From an uncultured Collinsella sp. (GTDB lineage Bacteria > Actinomycetota > Coriobacteriia > Coriobacteriales > Coriobacteriaceae): a stretch of 7,729 nucleotides of DNA. Of the stretch, positions 1-5,266 are shown piece after piece; within the stretch, counting starts at the first letter, position 1, and each line of letters begins with the position of its first letter. The notes under the pieces were generated by a model. That model searched no databases. It had not been told where the DNA came from and saw only the letters and a program-made list of their open reading frames with translations. Made by a program: the position numbers and the translations under genes. The stretch is from positions 1 to 7,729 of the forward strand of contig CAKTWK010000056.1 in assembly GCA_934630735.1 (NCBI GenBank). Direction: 5' to 3'.

Positions 1-50
1 TTTATCAGACTTCCTACACTTGAAAAGTGCGAACATAAAAACAGTTTCAT
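1..50 (-). CDS. 5' fragment of a leftward gene, probably peptidase S51 (PepE)-like
   Basis: On the minus strand an ATG at 50-48 opens a frame that runs off the window: MKLFLCSHFSSVGSLI, 16 residues. A near-perfect Shine-Dalgarno, AAAGGAG (complement of 58-64), lies 7 bases upstream, which is the main reason to call a real start. The N-terminus resembles the MKLFL-S-F opening strand common in peptidase S51/PepE-like class I glutamine-amidotransferase-fold proteins; this assignment is inference from 16 residues only. The Ser nucleophile region and the rest of the domain lie outside the window. The codons used (TTA, TTT, TCA, GTA, GGA) and the AT-rich upstream DNA differ from the GC-rich genes to the right, so the gene may have a different history. 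No clear -35/-10 pair is visible upstream. Start call fairly sure; family weak. Confidence 0.6.
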   Translation of the reverse strand, partial: MKLFLCSHFSSVGSLI

Positions 51-64
51 CAATATTCTCCTTT

Positions 65-314
65 ATATATAAATTCTTATTTGTTGAACTAAGCCGTGTA
101 TACCATACTCTCCAATGAAAGAACGCCCTGATATAGCGAAATTTTGCCGTTTTCCTGCGTACGTGCGTACACACTCCACAGGAATTCTAAGGGGCCTGCC
201 CCCTTGGCACACGGACTTTGGAACAAAGTCTAGTGTGTTACGCCTTGCCAGAGGTGTACAGGCTCCCGGTATGCTCGTACGAAGCAATTGCCATCAATGT
301 GCCATATAAGTGGC
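65..314. other. gene-free stretch, AT-rich then hairpin-bearing
   Basis: No convincing gene. Short open frames exist on both strands but lack ribosome binding sites and recognisable protein composition. Positions 65-165 are AT-rich, like the gene start to the left; from about 166 the base composition becomes GC-rich. A tandem 8-mer, TGCGTACG repeated almost twice, lies near 157-171. Two hairpins can be read: 189-205 (AAGGGG/CCCCTT, 5-base loop) and 208-237 (described separately). This stretch should contain the 5' control region of the minus-strand gene at 1-50. Confidence 0.5.
208..237. repeat. inverted repeat (hairpin), 7-bp perfect core
   Basis: GACTTTG at 214-220 pairs with CAAAGTC at 224-230 around a GAA triloop, and CACAC at 208-212 pairs with GTGTG at 233-237 across a small internal loop. 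No T-run follows on either strand, so it does not look like an intrinsic terminator. It sits just right of a second hairpin (189-205). It could be a piece of a dispersed intergenic repeat or a structured RNA; nothing in the window decides. Confidence 0.5.
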
Positions 315-343
315 GATCAAGTTCGCATAAAGCGACCTTGATC
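315..343. repeat. inverted repeat (hairpin), 11 of 12 positions paired
   Basis: GATCAAG (315-321) pairs with CTTGATC (337-343), one mismatch follows, then TCGC (323-326) pairs with GCGA (332-335) around the loop ATAAA. It directly adjoins the leftmost of the three minus-oriented terminators, on the side away from the dehydrogenase gene. Neither strand has a T-run after it, so termination is unlikely. A protein-binding palindrome or the 3' structure of a small RNA are possibilities, both speculative. Confidence 0.55.
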
Positions 344-344
344 C

Positions 345-389
345 CGCAAAATAAAAGGCAGGATACCATCACCACGATGATACCCTGCC
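345..389 (-). terminator. intrinsic terminator, minus strand (distal of three)
   Basis: Read on the minus strand, GGCAGG (389-384) pairs with CCTGCC (362-357), and the inner arms (383-376 with 370-363) continue the helix with two G-U wobbles around a GTGGT loop. On the plus strand those two positions would be A-C mismatches, so the structure favours minus-strand RNA. A T-rich tail, TTTTATTTT, follows at 356-348. It is about 175 bases beyond the dehydrogenase stop and has two stronger terminators before it, so it may serve an unannotated small transcript. Confidence 0.65.
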
Positions 390-439
390 TCTGTTCGTTC
401 CTGTTTACCGTTCCGAGTAGTCCTTCCGCAGAATTTCCG

Positions 440-493
440 ATAAACAAAAAACGTACCCGAACCCTTCCTCGTAAAGAATCGGGTTCGAGTACG
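440..493 (-). terminator. intrinsic terminator, minus strand (middle of three)
   Basis: On the minus strand the 13-base arm 493-481 pairs fully with 464-452 (one G-U wobble), enclosing a 16-base loop that can fold a little further, and is followed by TTTTTTGTTT. This is a textbook intrinsic terminator in the leftward direction. On the plus strand the same position is an A-C mismatch and no T-run follows, so direction is clear. It backs up the terminator at 511-555 or ends a separate small RNA. Confidence 0.75.
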
Positions 494-510
494 AACTGAA
501 TGCTGGAGCA

Positions 511-555
511 ATAAAAAACCACCAGAAAGGTGCCTGTCCCCTTTGTGGTGGTTTT
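511..555 (-). terminator. intrinsic terminator of the dehydrogenase gene
   Basis: Begins 10 bases past the dehydrogenase stop. Arms 515-530 and 540-555 are complementary at 15 of 16 positions (AAAACCACCA against TGGTGGTTTT, then AAAGG against CCTTT after one G-G or C-C mismatch). The minus-strand RNA ends in TTTTTTAT. The apical part contains GGTGCCTGTCCCC on the plus strand, a sequence resembling REP-type palindromes of other bacteria (recalled, not searched), so the terminator may be built from a dispersed repeat. Confidence 0.8.
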
Positions 556-564
556 GGGCCAGTC

Positions 565-1647
565 CTAGAGCGTGTGGCCGTAGGTGTTGGCAGCCTTGAT
601 GGCGGTGGCGAACTTTTCGTCGGTGAAGGGCTCGGGGTTTCCCTGCTTCCACTCGTTGGTGGCGTGCGCATACTCGCACAGGGCGGGGATATCGGACTCG
701 GAAAGCCCGACCTGCTCAAGCGTCACGGGCAGCCCCATCTCCTTGTTAAAGGCTGCGTAGCGCTCAAGGTTCTCGGTATCGCCCGTGTAGGCAAACAGCA
801 CCAGCACGCCCAGGCTCACGACCTCGCCATGCAGGTAGGTGCCCTCGCGCGGAATGCTGCAGGTGGCGTTGTAGAACGCATGCGCCACGCTCGAGTTGTA
901 GTAGTAATCGTTTTGGTTGGTCAGGTTGGAGACGTAGCCCGTGTTGACCACGATATCGAGCGCGATCTGCTTGACGGCTTCGGTCGACAGGTTCTGGCGA
1001 ACGTCCTCAAGACCCTGCACACCATAGGTAAACAGCGGCTCGGAGCAGGTGTGTGCGAGCGCCAGGCCAAGACCTGCGGTGTGCTCCAGGTTGCCGGCGC
1101 TCGTGGCGTACTCGACCTCGGGCTGTTTGGACAGGGCATCGCCCACGCCCGCCCAGAAGTACTCCGCCGGAGCCTCGGCGATGATCTTGGGGTTGATGAA
1201 GATGTGCGCGGGGCGGTTGGGGTACGAATAGCCCTCGAGCGAGCCGTCGTCGTTGTAGACAACGGCAATGGCGGTCGCGGCCGAGCAGTTGGAGCAGATC
1301 GTCGGTACCGTAAAGACGATCTTCTTGAGCTCGATGGCCGCCGTCTTGACGGTGTCGAGCGCTTTGCCGCCGCCGCATGCGATGAGCACATCGGCCTCTC
1401 GGCAGGCGGGGGAGTTAACAAGCTTGGCGATATTGGCACGCGTGCTGTTGGTGCCGTAGACGCGTGTCTCCAGAATCTCGATGTCGGTGCCCTCCAGTGC
1501 CGCTTCGATACTGGGAAGCGCCGCGGCCAGTGCTCGTTTACCGCCGATAATCGCGACCTTGGCCGCTCCGTACTCGTCCAGCGCGCCGGGCAGCTCGTCA
1601 AAGCAGTCTTCGCCGACGGTATAGTCGCTCATTCCAATCGTGCGCAT
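565..1647 (-). CDS. iron-containing alcohol dehydrogenase / GldA-family oxidoreductase
   Basis: A 360-residue cytosolic NAD(P)-dependent dehydrogenase of the group-III (iron-containing) alcohol dehydrogenase superfamily. The N-terminal dinucleotide-binding half contains VAIIGGKRAL (31-40) and the GGGK...D signature (92-98) that binds the pyrophosphate; the helical C-terminal half carries the divalent-metal ligands. The ligand set is visible: D170 in AGVGDALSK, H256 in SVAHAFYN and H273 in TYLHGEVVSLG. Length is normal for glycerol dehydrogenases. The loop TICSNCSAATA (116-126) lacks the Asp that glycerol dehydrogenases have at the substrate (S/T-x-D-A-P), so glycerol is doubtful; the layout also recalls E. 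coli YbdH/HcxA, a hydroxycarboxylate dehydrogenase. Start chosen because AGAAGG lies 5 bases upstream; an internal Met6 has no comparable site. The gene is monocistronic here, divergent from ileS, and ends in an intrinsic terminator. Family sure; substrate unknown. Confidence 0.88.
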   Translation of the reverse strand: MRTIGMSDYTVGEDCFDELPGALDEYGAAKVAIIGGKRALAAALPSIEAALEGTDIEILETRVYGTNSTRANIAKLVNSPACREADVLIACGGGKALDTVKTAAIELKKIVFTVPTICSNCSAATAIAVVYNDDGSLEGYSYPNRPAHIFINPKIIAEAPAEYFWAGVGDALSKQPEVEYATSAGNLEHTAGLGLALAHTCSEPLFTYGVQGLEDVRQNLSTEAVKQIALDIVVNTGYVSNLTNQNDYYYNSSVAHAFYNATCSIPREGTYLHGEVVSLGVLVLFAYTGDTENLERYAAFNKEMGLPVTLEQVGLSESDIPALCEYAHATNEWKQGNPEPFTDEKFATAIKAANTYGHTL

Positions 1648-1789
1648 AGTAGCCTTCTTTCGTTAGATAAAGTGCTTTCAGGTATTTTGCTCCAAGTGAG
1701 TGCTTGCGACTGCGAGAAATTTCTAAAGTATGAAACCGATGTTGAGGGTTTTTCGCCGGCGTTTGCCGTGCTACCATACTCCGCATAAG
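1648..1789. promoter_or_regulatory. divergent promoter region between dehydrogenase and ileS leader
   Basis: This gap must hold the leftward promoter of the dehydrogenase and the rightward promoter of the ileS leader. It is more AT-rich on the dehydrogenase side. A perfect 10-base palindrome, AGAAATTTCT, lies at 1715-1724, an 8-base palindrome, CGCCGGCG, at 1754-1761, and the heptamer AGTGCTT occurs twice (1671-1677, 1699-1705). Any could be an operator for the dehydrogenase, but no regulator is encoded nearby. I could not assign a good -35/-10 pair to the dehydrogenase. Confidence 0.4.
1752..1780 (+). promoter_or_regulatory. candidate promoter of the ileS T-box transcript
   Basis: CATACT (1775-1780) matches four of six bases of the sigma-70-type -10 element, with a weak -35 candidate TTCGCC (1752-1757) at 17-base spacing. 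Transcription would begin around 1786-1788, immediately before the first base of stem I at 1790, which is where a T-box transcript is expected to start. The position is a better argument than the hexamers. Confidence 0.4.
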
Positions 1790-2090
1790 CGTTGATGGGG
1801 ACGAGTAGTCGGCCATCCGCATGTTACAGAGAGCGGGGAGTGCTGAGAACCCGCGCATGCGACCGATGAAAATCACCCCGGAGCTGCGGTCCCAACGGAC
1901 GTGCCGAGCAGGTTCGTCTTAGTAGACATCGCCGAGATGGTCGTCGATACAGACCAGCCGAGTAACGGATGCGAGCGCGCTATCACGCGGGCGAGGGCAT
2001 CTAAGCTGGGTGGTTAAGCGAAGAGCTTTTGCGGGCGTATAGCTCGTTTTGTGGCGCTTCGTCCCAGCTTGTAGGGACGGGCGCTTTTTT
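1790..2090 (+). promoter_or_regulatory. T-box riboswitch leader, isoleucine-specific, transcription-terminating type
   Basis: Senses uncharged tRNA-Ile and controls readthrough into ileS. Stem I closes with CGTT (1790-1793) against AACG (1894-1897) and GGGAC against GTCCC; it has the AGTA box at 1804-1807, TCGG/CCGA (1809-1812, 1863-1866), CGCATG/CATGCG (1818-1823, 1856-1861), an AGAGAG bulge and an apical loop closed by GCGGG/CCCGC (1833-1837, 1850-1854). The specifier is ATC (1872-1874), preceded by GAAA: an isoleucine codon. Stem II is readable at about 1898-1918 and stem III at 1968-2001 (GATGC/GCATC). The antiterminator pairs AAGCTGGG (2003-2010) with CCCAGCTT (2063-2070) and GCGAAG (2018-2023) with CTTCGT (2057-2062), leaving the 7-base bulge TGGTTAA. 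TGGT can pair with the tRNA 3' end when the discriminator base is A, as in tRNA-Ile. The competing terminator uses 2054-2065. Stem assignments are by hand; the class is not in doubt. Confidence 0.93.
2054..2090 (+). terminator. regulated terminator of the ileS T-box
   Basis: GCGC plus CGTCCC (2054-2057, 2060-2065) pairs with GGGACG plus GCGC (2074-2079, 2081-2084), with one T-G wobble and one bulged T, and is followed by TTTTTT at 2085-2090. Bases 2057-2065 are also the 3' arm of the antiterminator, so the two folds exclude each other: tRNA-Ile binding to the bulge at 2011-2017 would favour readthrough. Confidence 0.9.
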
Positions 2091-2133
2091 GGTGCCCAAC
2101 GGGCGTGCGCGCCCACGACATGAAAGGGGTACC

Positions 2134-4935
2134 GTGGCAAACGAGTACAAGCAGACGATGAATCTGCCCAAAACCGGCTTTCCCATGCGTGCCGGTCTTT
2201 CCAAGTCCGAGCCCAAGCGACTCAAGGACTGGCAGGACAACAAGGTCTACGAGCAGGTTCTGAAGAAGAACGAGGGTCACAAGAAGTTCGTGCTGCACGA
2301 CGGTCCTCCGTACGCCAACGGCCCGATCCACATCGGCCACGCCATGAACAAGATCTCCAAGGACATGATCAACCGCTACTGGATGATGCAGGGTTATGAG
2401 GTTCCCTATGTCCCCGGTTGGGACTGCCACGGCCAGCCGATCGAGCACAAGGTCGAGGAGAAGCTCGGCACCGAGAAGTTCAACCAGACCCCCACGGCCA
2501 AGATTCGTGAGCTCTGCAACGAGTTCGCTGTCGAGAACATCGAGCTCCAGAAGGCCGGCTTCCGTCGTCTGGGCGTGCTCGGCGACTGGGATAACCCCTA
2601 TCTGACGCTCTATCACCAGCATGATGCTGCCGATATTGAGGTCTTCAAGGCCATGTTCGATAAGGGCATGATCTATCGCGGCCACAAGCCGGTTCACTGG
2701 TGCAAGCACTGCCACACCGCGCTGGCCGAGGCCGAGATCGAGTACTCCGACGAGACGAGCCCGTCCATCTTCGTGCGCTTTGAGATGACTTCCAAGCCCG
2801 CCGGCCTCGAGAACTTCGACGGCCCGGTCGACTTTATCATCTGGACGACCACGCCGTGGACCATCCCCTCCGACCAGGCCGTTTCACTTAAGCCCGGCGC
2901 CGCCTATGTTGCCGTTGAGCACGACGGTCGTGCCGAGGTCATGCTCGAGGACCTGGCTCCCAAGTGCTGCGAGGAGTTTGGCTGGGAGTACACCCCGGTT
3001 ATGGTCGACGGAAAGCCCTACGTGGTTCCCGCCGAGACCTTCCACCACATCCACTACAAGCAGCCGATCTTTGACGGCGTTGAGGGCGTGGCGCTGCTGG
3101 CCGATTACGTCGGTGTCGATGACGGTACCGGTATCGTCCACAACTCGCCCGGCCACGGCGTCGACGACTACTTTGCCTGCCTCAAGGAGGGCATCACCGA
3201 CATCTGCATGCCGGTCGATGACGACGGTAAGTTCTATACCGGTGAGGAGTTTGGTACCGGCGGCCCCTTCAGCGGCATGGATACCGACGAGGCCAACCCG
3301 CACATCATCGAGTTCCTGCGCGAGCGCGGCACCCTGGTCCTCGAGAAGAAGATCACACACAGCTATCCGCACTGCTGGCGCTGCAAGCACCCCGTGCTCT
3401 TCCGTGCTACCGACCAGTGGTTTGTCTCGATGGACAAGACCGGCTTGCGTGAGCAGGCTGGCAAGGAGGTCCGCGAGAACGTCAAGTGGTATCCGGCCCA
3501 CGCGGCCAACCGTATCGGTGCCATGGTCGAGCAGCGTCCCGACTGGTGCATCAGCCGTCAGCGCAACTGGGGCGTGCCTATCCCCAGCTACACTTGCGCC
3601 GACTGCGGCGAGAAGATTATGAACGACGCCACGCTCGACGCCGTCATTAAGCTCTTCCACGAGAAGGGTTCCGACGCCTGGTTCACCGACGCGCCCGAGA
3701 GCTACCTTGGCGAGGCCTGTGTTTGCCCCAAGTGCGGCGGCCATCACCTCAAGGCCGATAAGGACATTCTCGACGTGTGGTGGGACTCCGGCGTTTCCTG
3801 GAAGGCCGTCTGCGAGTATCGCCCCGAGCTTGAGTACCCGGCGGACGTGTATCTCGAGGGCTCCGACCAGCACCGCGGTTGGTTCCAGAGCTCGCTGCTC
3901 ACCTCGGTGGGCGCCAACGGCCACGCTCCGTACAAGGCTGTCGTCTCGCAGGGCTTTACGCTCGACGGCCAGGGCCGCAAGATGTCCAAGTCGCTCGGTA
4001 ACGTCATCGACCCCAACAAGGTCTGCGACGAGATGGGCGCCGACATCATCCGCCTGTGGGTCGCCTCGGTCGATACCAGCTCCGACGTCTCCATCGACCA
4101 CGAAATTCTCGCTCGTACGTCCGATGCCTATCGTCGCTTCCGCAACACGCTGCGCTTCCTACTTTCCGAGCTCGAGGGTCAGTTTGAGCCCGAGACCGAC
4201 GGCGTCGACTTTACCGACCTGCTGCCGCTCGACAAGCTCATGGTTGCCCGTCTGACCCAGGTCCAGGCCGAGGTCGACGATGCTTACGCCAGCTACGAGT
4301 TCCCGCGCGCCTACCGTGCGCTCTACGACTTTGTTGTTACCGAGCTTTCCAACGTGTACCTCGACGCCTTGAAGGACCGTCTGTACTGCGACAAGCCCGG
4401 CTCGCTCGAGCGCCGCAGCGCCCAGACCGTGCTCGCCGAGCTCTTCTCGATGCTCATGCGCGATCTGCAGCCGATCCTGTCCTACACCGTCGATGAGGCC
4501 ATGGCCTATGCGCCCGCCGGCTGCGTCGATCACCAGAAGTACGCCGCGCTGCTCGATTGGTACAAGTCGCCCATCACGGTCGACGAGGCCAATGAGTTCG
4601 AGGGTGTGCTCGAGGCCTCGCTCGAGCTCCGTAGCGCCGTGACCAAGTCCCTTGAGGACGCCCGCTCCGCCGGCACCTTCACCAAGAGCCAGCAGGTCCG
4701 CGTCAAGGCGGTCGTTCCCGCCGAGATGTACGCGCTGCTGACTGGCGACAAAGCCGTCGACCTGGCCGAGTTCTACATCGTCTCCGCTGTTGAACTGACC
4801 CAGGGCGAGGAGCTCTCCGTTGCCATCGAGGCTGCTGAGGGCGAGTGCTGCGACCGTTGCTGGAACTACCGCACCACCGTCGGCGAGTACAACGGCCACG
4901 CACATATTTGCAAGCGCTGCGCTGACGCTTTGTAG
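2134..4935 (+). CDS. ileS: isoleucyl-tRNA synthetase (class I, bacterial type 1)
   Basis: Charges tRNA-Ile with isoleucine in the cytosol and edits misacylated valine. The 933-residue protein begins at GTG 2134 behind AAAGGGG (2123-2129); its N-terminus, ANEYKQTMNLPKTGFPMR, lines up with the E. coli start (SDYKSTLNLPETGFPMR), ruling out the longer upstream frame that reads through the T-box. Visible parts: catalytic HIGH (66-69) in DGPPYANGPIHIGHAMNK; CP1 editing domain with TTTPWTIP (238-245) and GHGVDDY (about 340-346); WCISRQRNWG (from 471); two CxxC pairs (YTCADCG and CVCPKCG) of the CP insertion; DVWWDSG (547-553); KMSKS (616-620); the helical anticodon-binding domain (about 655-800); and a C-terminal zinc module with C906, C909, C926 and C929 (CDRCW, HICKRC). 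Length and motifs are complete. Third codon positions are strongly C/G, as for a well-expressed gene. Regulated by the preceding T-box. Confidence 0.98.
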   Translation: MANEYKQTMNLPKTGFPMRAGLSKSEPKRLKDWQDNKVYEQVLKKNEGHKKFVLHDGPPYANGPIHIGHAMNKISKDMINRYWMMQGYEVPYVPGWDCHGQPIEHKVEEKLGTEKFNQTPTAKIRELCNEFAVENIELQKAGFRRLGVLGDWDNPYLTLYHQHDAADIEVFKAMFDKGMIYRGHKPVHWCKHCHTALAEAEIEYSDETSPSIFVRFEMTSKPAGLENFDGPVDFIIWTTTPWTIPSDQAVSLKPGAAYVAVEHDGRAEVMLEDLAPKCCEEFGWEYTPVMVDGKPYVVPAETFHHIHYKQPIFDGVEGVALLADYVGVDDGTGIVHNSPGHGVDDYFACLKEGITDICMPVDDDGKFYTGEEFGTGGPFSGMDTDEANPHIIEFLRERGTLVLEKKITHSYPHCWRCKHPVLFRATDQWFVSMDKTGLREQAGKEVRENVKWYPAHAANRIGAMVEQRPDWCISRQRNWGVPIPSYTCADCGEKIMNDATLDAVIKLFHEKGSDAWFTDAPESYLGEACVCPKCGGHHLKADKDILDVWWDSGVSWKAVCEYRPELEYPADVYLEGSDQHRGWFQSSLLTSVGANGHAPYKAVVSQGFTLDGQGRKMSKSLGNVIDPNKVCDEMGADIIRLWVASVDTSSDVSIDHEILARTSDAYRRFRNTLRFLLSELEGQFEPETDGVDFTDLLPLDKLMVARLTQVQAEVDDAYASYEFPRAYRALYDFVVTELSNVYLDALKDRLYCDKPGSLERRSAQTVLAELFSMLMRDLQPILSYTVDEAMAYAPAGCVDHQKYAALLDWYKSPITVDEANEFEGVLEASLELRSAVTKSLEDARSAGTFTKSQQVRVKAVVPAEMYALLTGDKAVDLAEFYIVSAVELTQGEELSVAIEAAEGECCDRCWNYRTTVGEYNGHAHICKRCADAL

Positions 4936-5002
4936 TTACGCGGTTTTACCAAACCGCGTAACCGGTTGACGCTGCAAACCCGCCAGGGCGGCAATTGGGG
5001 GG
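4936..5002 (+). repeat. tandem hairpin unit, copy 1
   Basis: Starts on the base after the ileS stop. A perfect 11-bp stem, TTACGCGGTTT (4936-4946) with AAACCGCGTAA (4951-4961), encloses a TACC loop. It is followed by CCGGTTGACGCTGC (4962-4975) and then a looser tail with CCGC and GGCAAT. No T-run follows, so it is not a classic terminator although it would fold readily in the mRNA and could protect the 3' end. The same layout recurs 66-67 bases downstream. Confidence 0.75.
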
Positions 5003-5068
5003 TTCCGCCGTTCTACCGAACGGCGGACCAGCCGACGCTGCGCGGGCCGCATTTGGACAATCTGCCGT
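5003..5068 (+). repeat. tandem hairpin unit, copy 2
   Basis: TCCGCCGTTC (5004-5013) pairs perfectly with GAACGGCGGA (5018-5027) around the same TACC loop, followed by CCAGCCGACGCTGC (5028-5041) and a tail with CCGC and GGACAAT in the places matching copy 1. The arms differ from copy 1 at three positions, and each change is matched by a complementary change in the other arm, so pairing is conserved while sequence is not. Again no T-run. The unit is probably a family of structured intergenic repeats; function unknown. Confidence 0.72.
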
Positions 5069-5076
5069 TCAATTTC

Positions 5077-5113
5077 AAGGGCGCGACCGAAAGGTCAGCG
5101 CCCTTTCATTTCA
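5077..5113 (+). terminator. intrinsic terminator of ileS
   Basis: AAGGGCGC (5077-5084) pairs with GCGCCCTT (5098-5105), and GACC (5085-5088) with GGTC (5093-5096) across a single bulged A, capped by a GAAA tetraloop. The tail TTTCATTTC is only moderately T-rich, but the stem is very strong. It lies 140 bases past the ileS stop and before the lspA control region, so lspA is probably transcribed at least partly on its own. Confidence 0.75.
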
Positions 5114-5185
5114 CGTCACCTTGTCTCAAATGCGACCCGCTCGCTCATTTATGCTCTACCTGCAGTGTTTCCGTTCTTGGGAGTT

Positions 5186-5216
5186 TTGTCGCTTCTCGCT
5201 TGCGTCAATGTATGAT
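5186..5216 (+). promoter_or_regulatory. candidate promoter of lspA-rluD
   Basis: TATGAT (5211-5216) matches five of six bases of a -10 element. The best -35 in reach, TTGTCG (5186-5191), is at a long 19-base spacing. It sits about 50 bases before the lspA start and after the ileS terminator, in a locally AT-richer stretch. The rest of 5114-5266 shows nothing else I can name. Confidence 0.35.
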
Positions 5217-5266
5217 TATCTATTGCGTTAAACGTTATTCGATGTTCTTGAGGGTAGGGGATTGAT

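Noticed and set aside
115..309. Small plus- and minus-strand ORFs near the left edge
   Set aside because: They overlap hairpins, lack Shine-Dalgarno sites and show no domain or membrane pattern. They may be chance frames in a repeat.
452..493. tRNA-like segment (GGGTTCGAGTAC resembles a T-arm)
   Set aside because: No acceptor stem, anticodon arm or D arm can be placed around it; the pairing partner is the terminator arm at 452-464.
574..1788. Long plus-strand open frame opposite the dehydrogenase
   Set aside because: It is the antisense shadow of a gene with complete family motifs; its translation is repetitive Gly/Val/Arg-rich, it matches no known fold and has no ribosome binding site.
2029..2133. 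N-terminal extension of ileS from an upstream ATG
   Set aside because: These 35 codons read through the T-box antiterminator and terminator. The GTG at 2134 has a good Shine-Dalgarno and matches the N-terminus of E. coli IleRS.
2120..2161. Short 13-codon ORF overlapping the ileS start, as a possible leader peptide
   Set aside because: Its ATG has no ribosome binding site, and the T-box already explains regulation; the peptide has no isoleucine run.
2884..4101. Long antisense open frames inside ileS (2884-4101, 2014-2715, 4159-4905, minus)
   Set aside because: Typical GC-rich antisense frames produced by codon bias; Val/Leu/Gly-rich, no motifs, no start signals.
4932..4961. REP element of the GTAG type (GTAG directly before the first post-ileS hairpin)
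   Set aside because: The GTAG includes the ileS stop codon and the second hairpin copy has none, so the tetranucleotide is probably coincidence.
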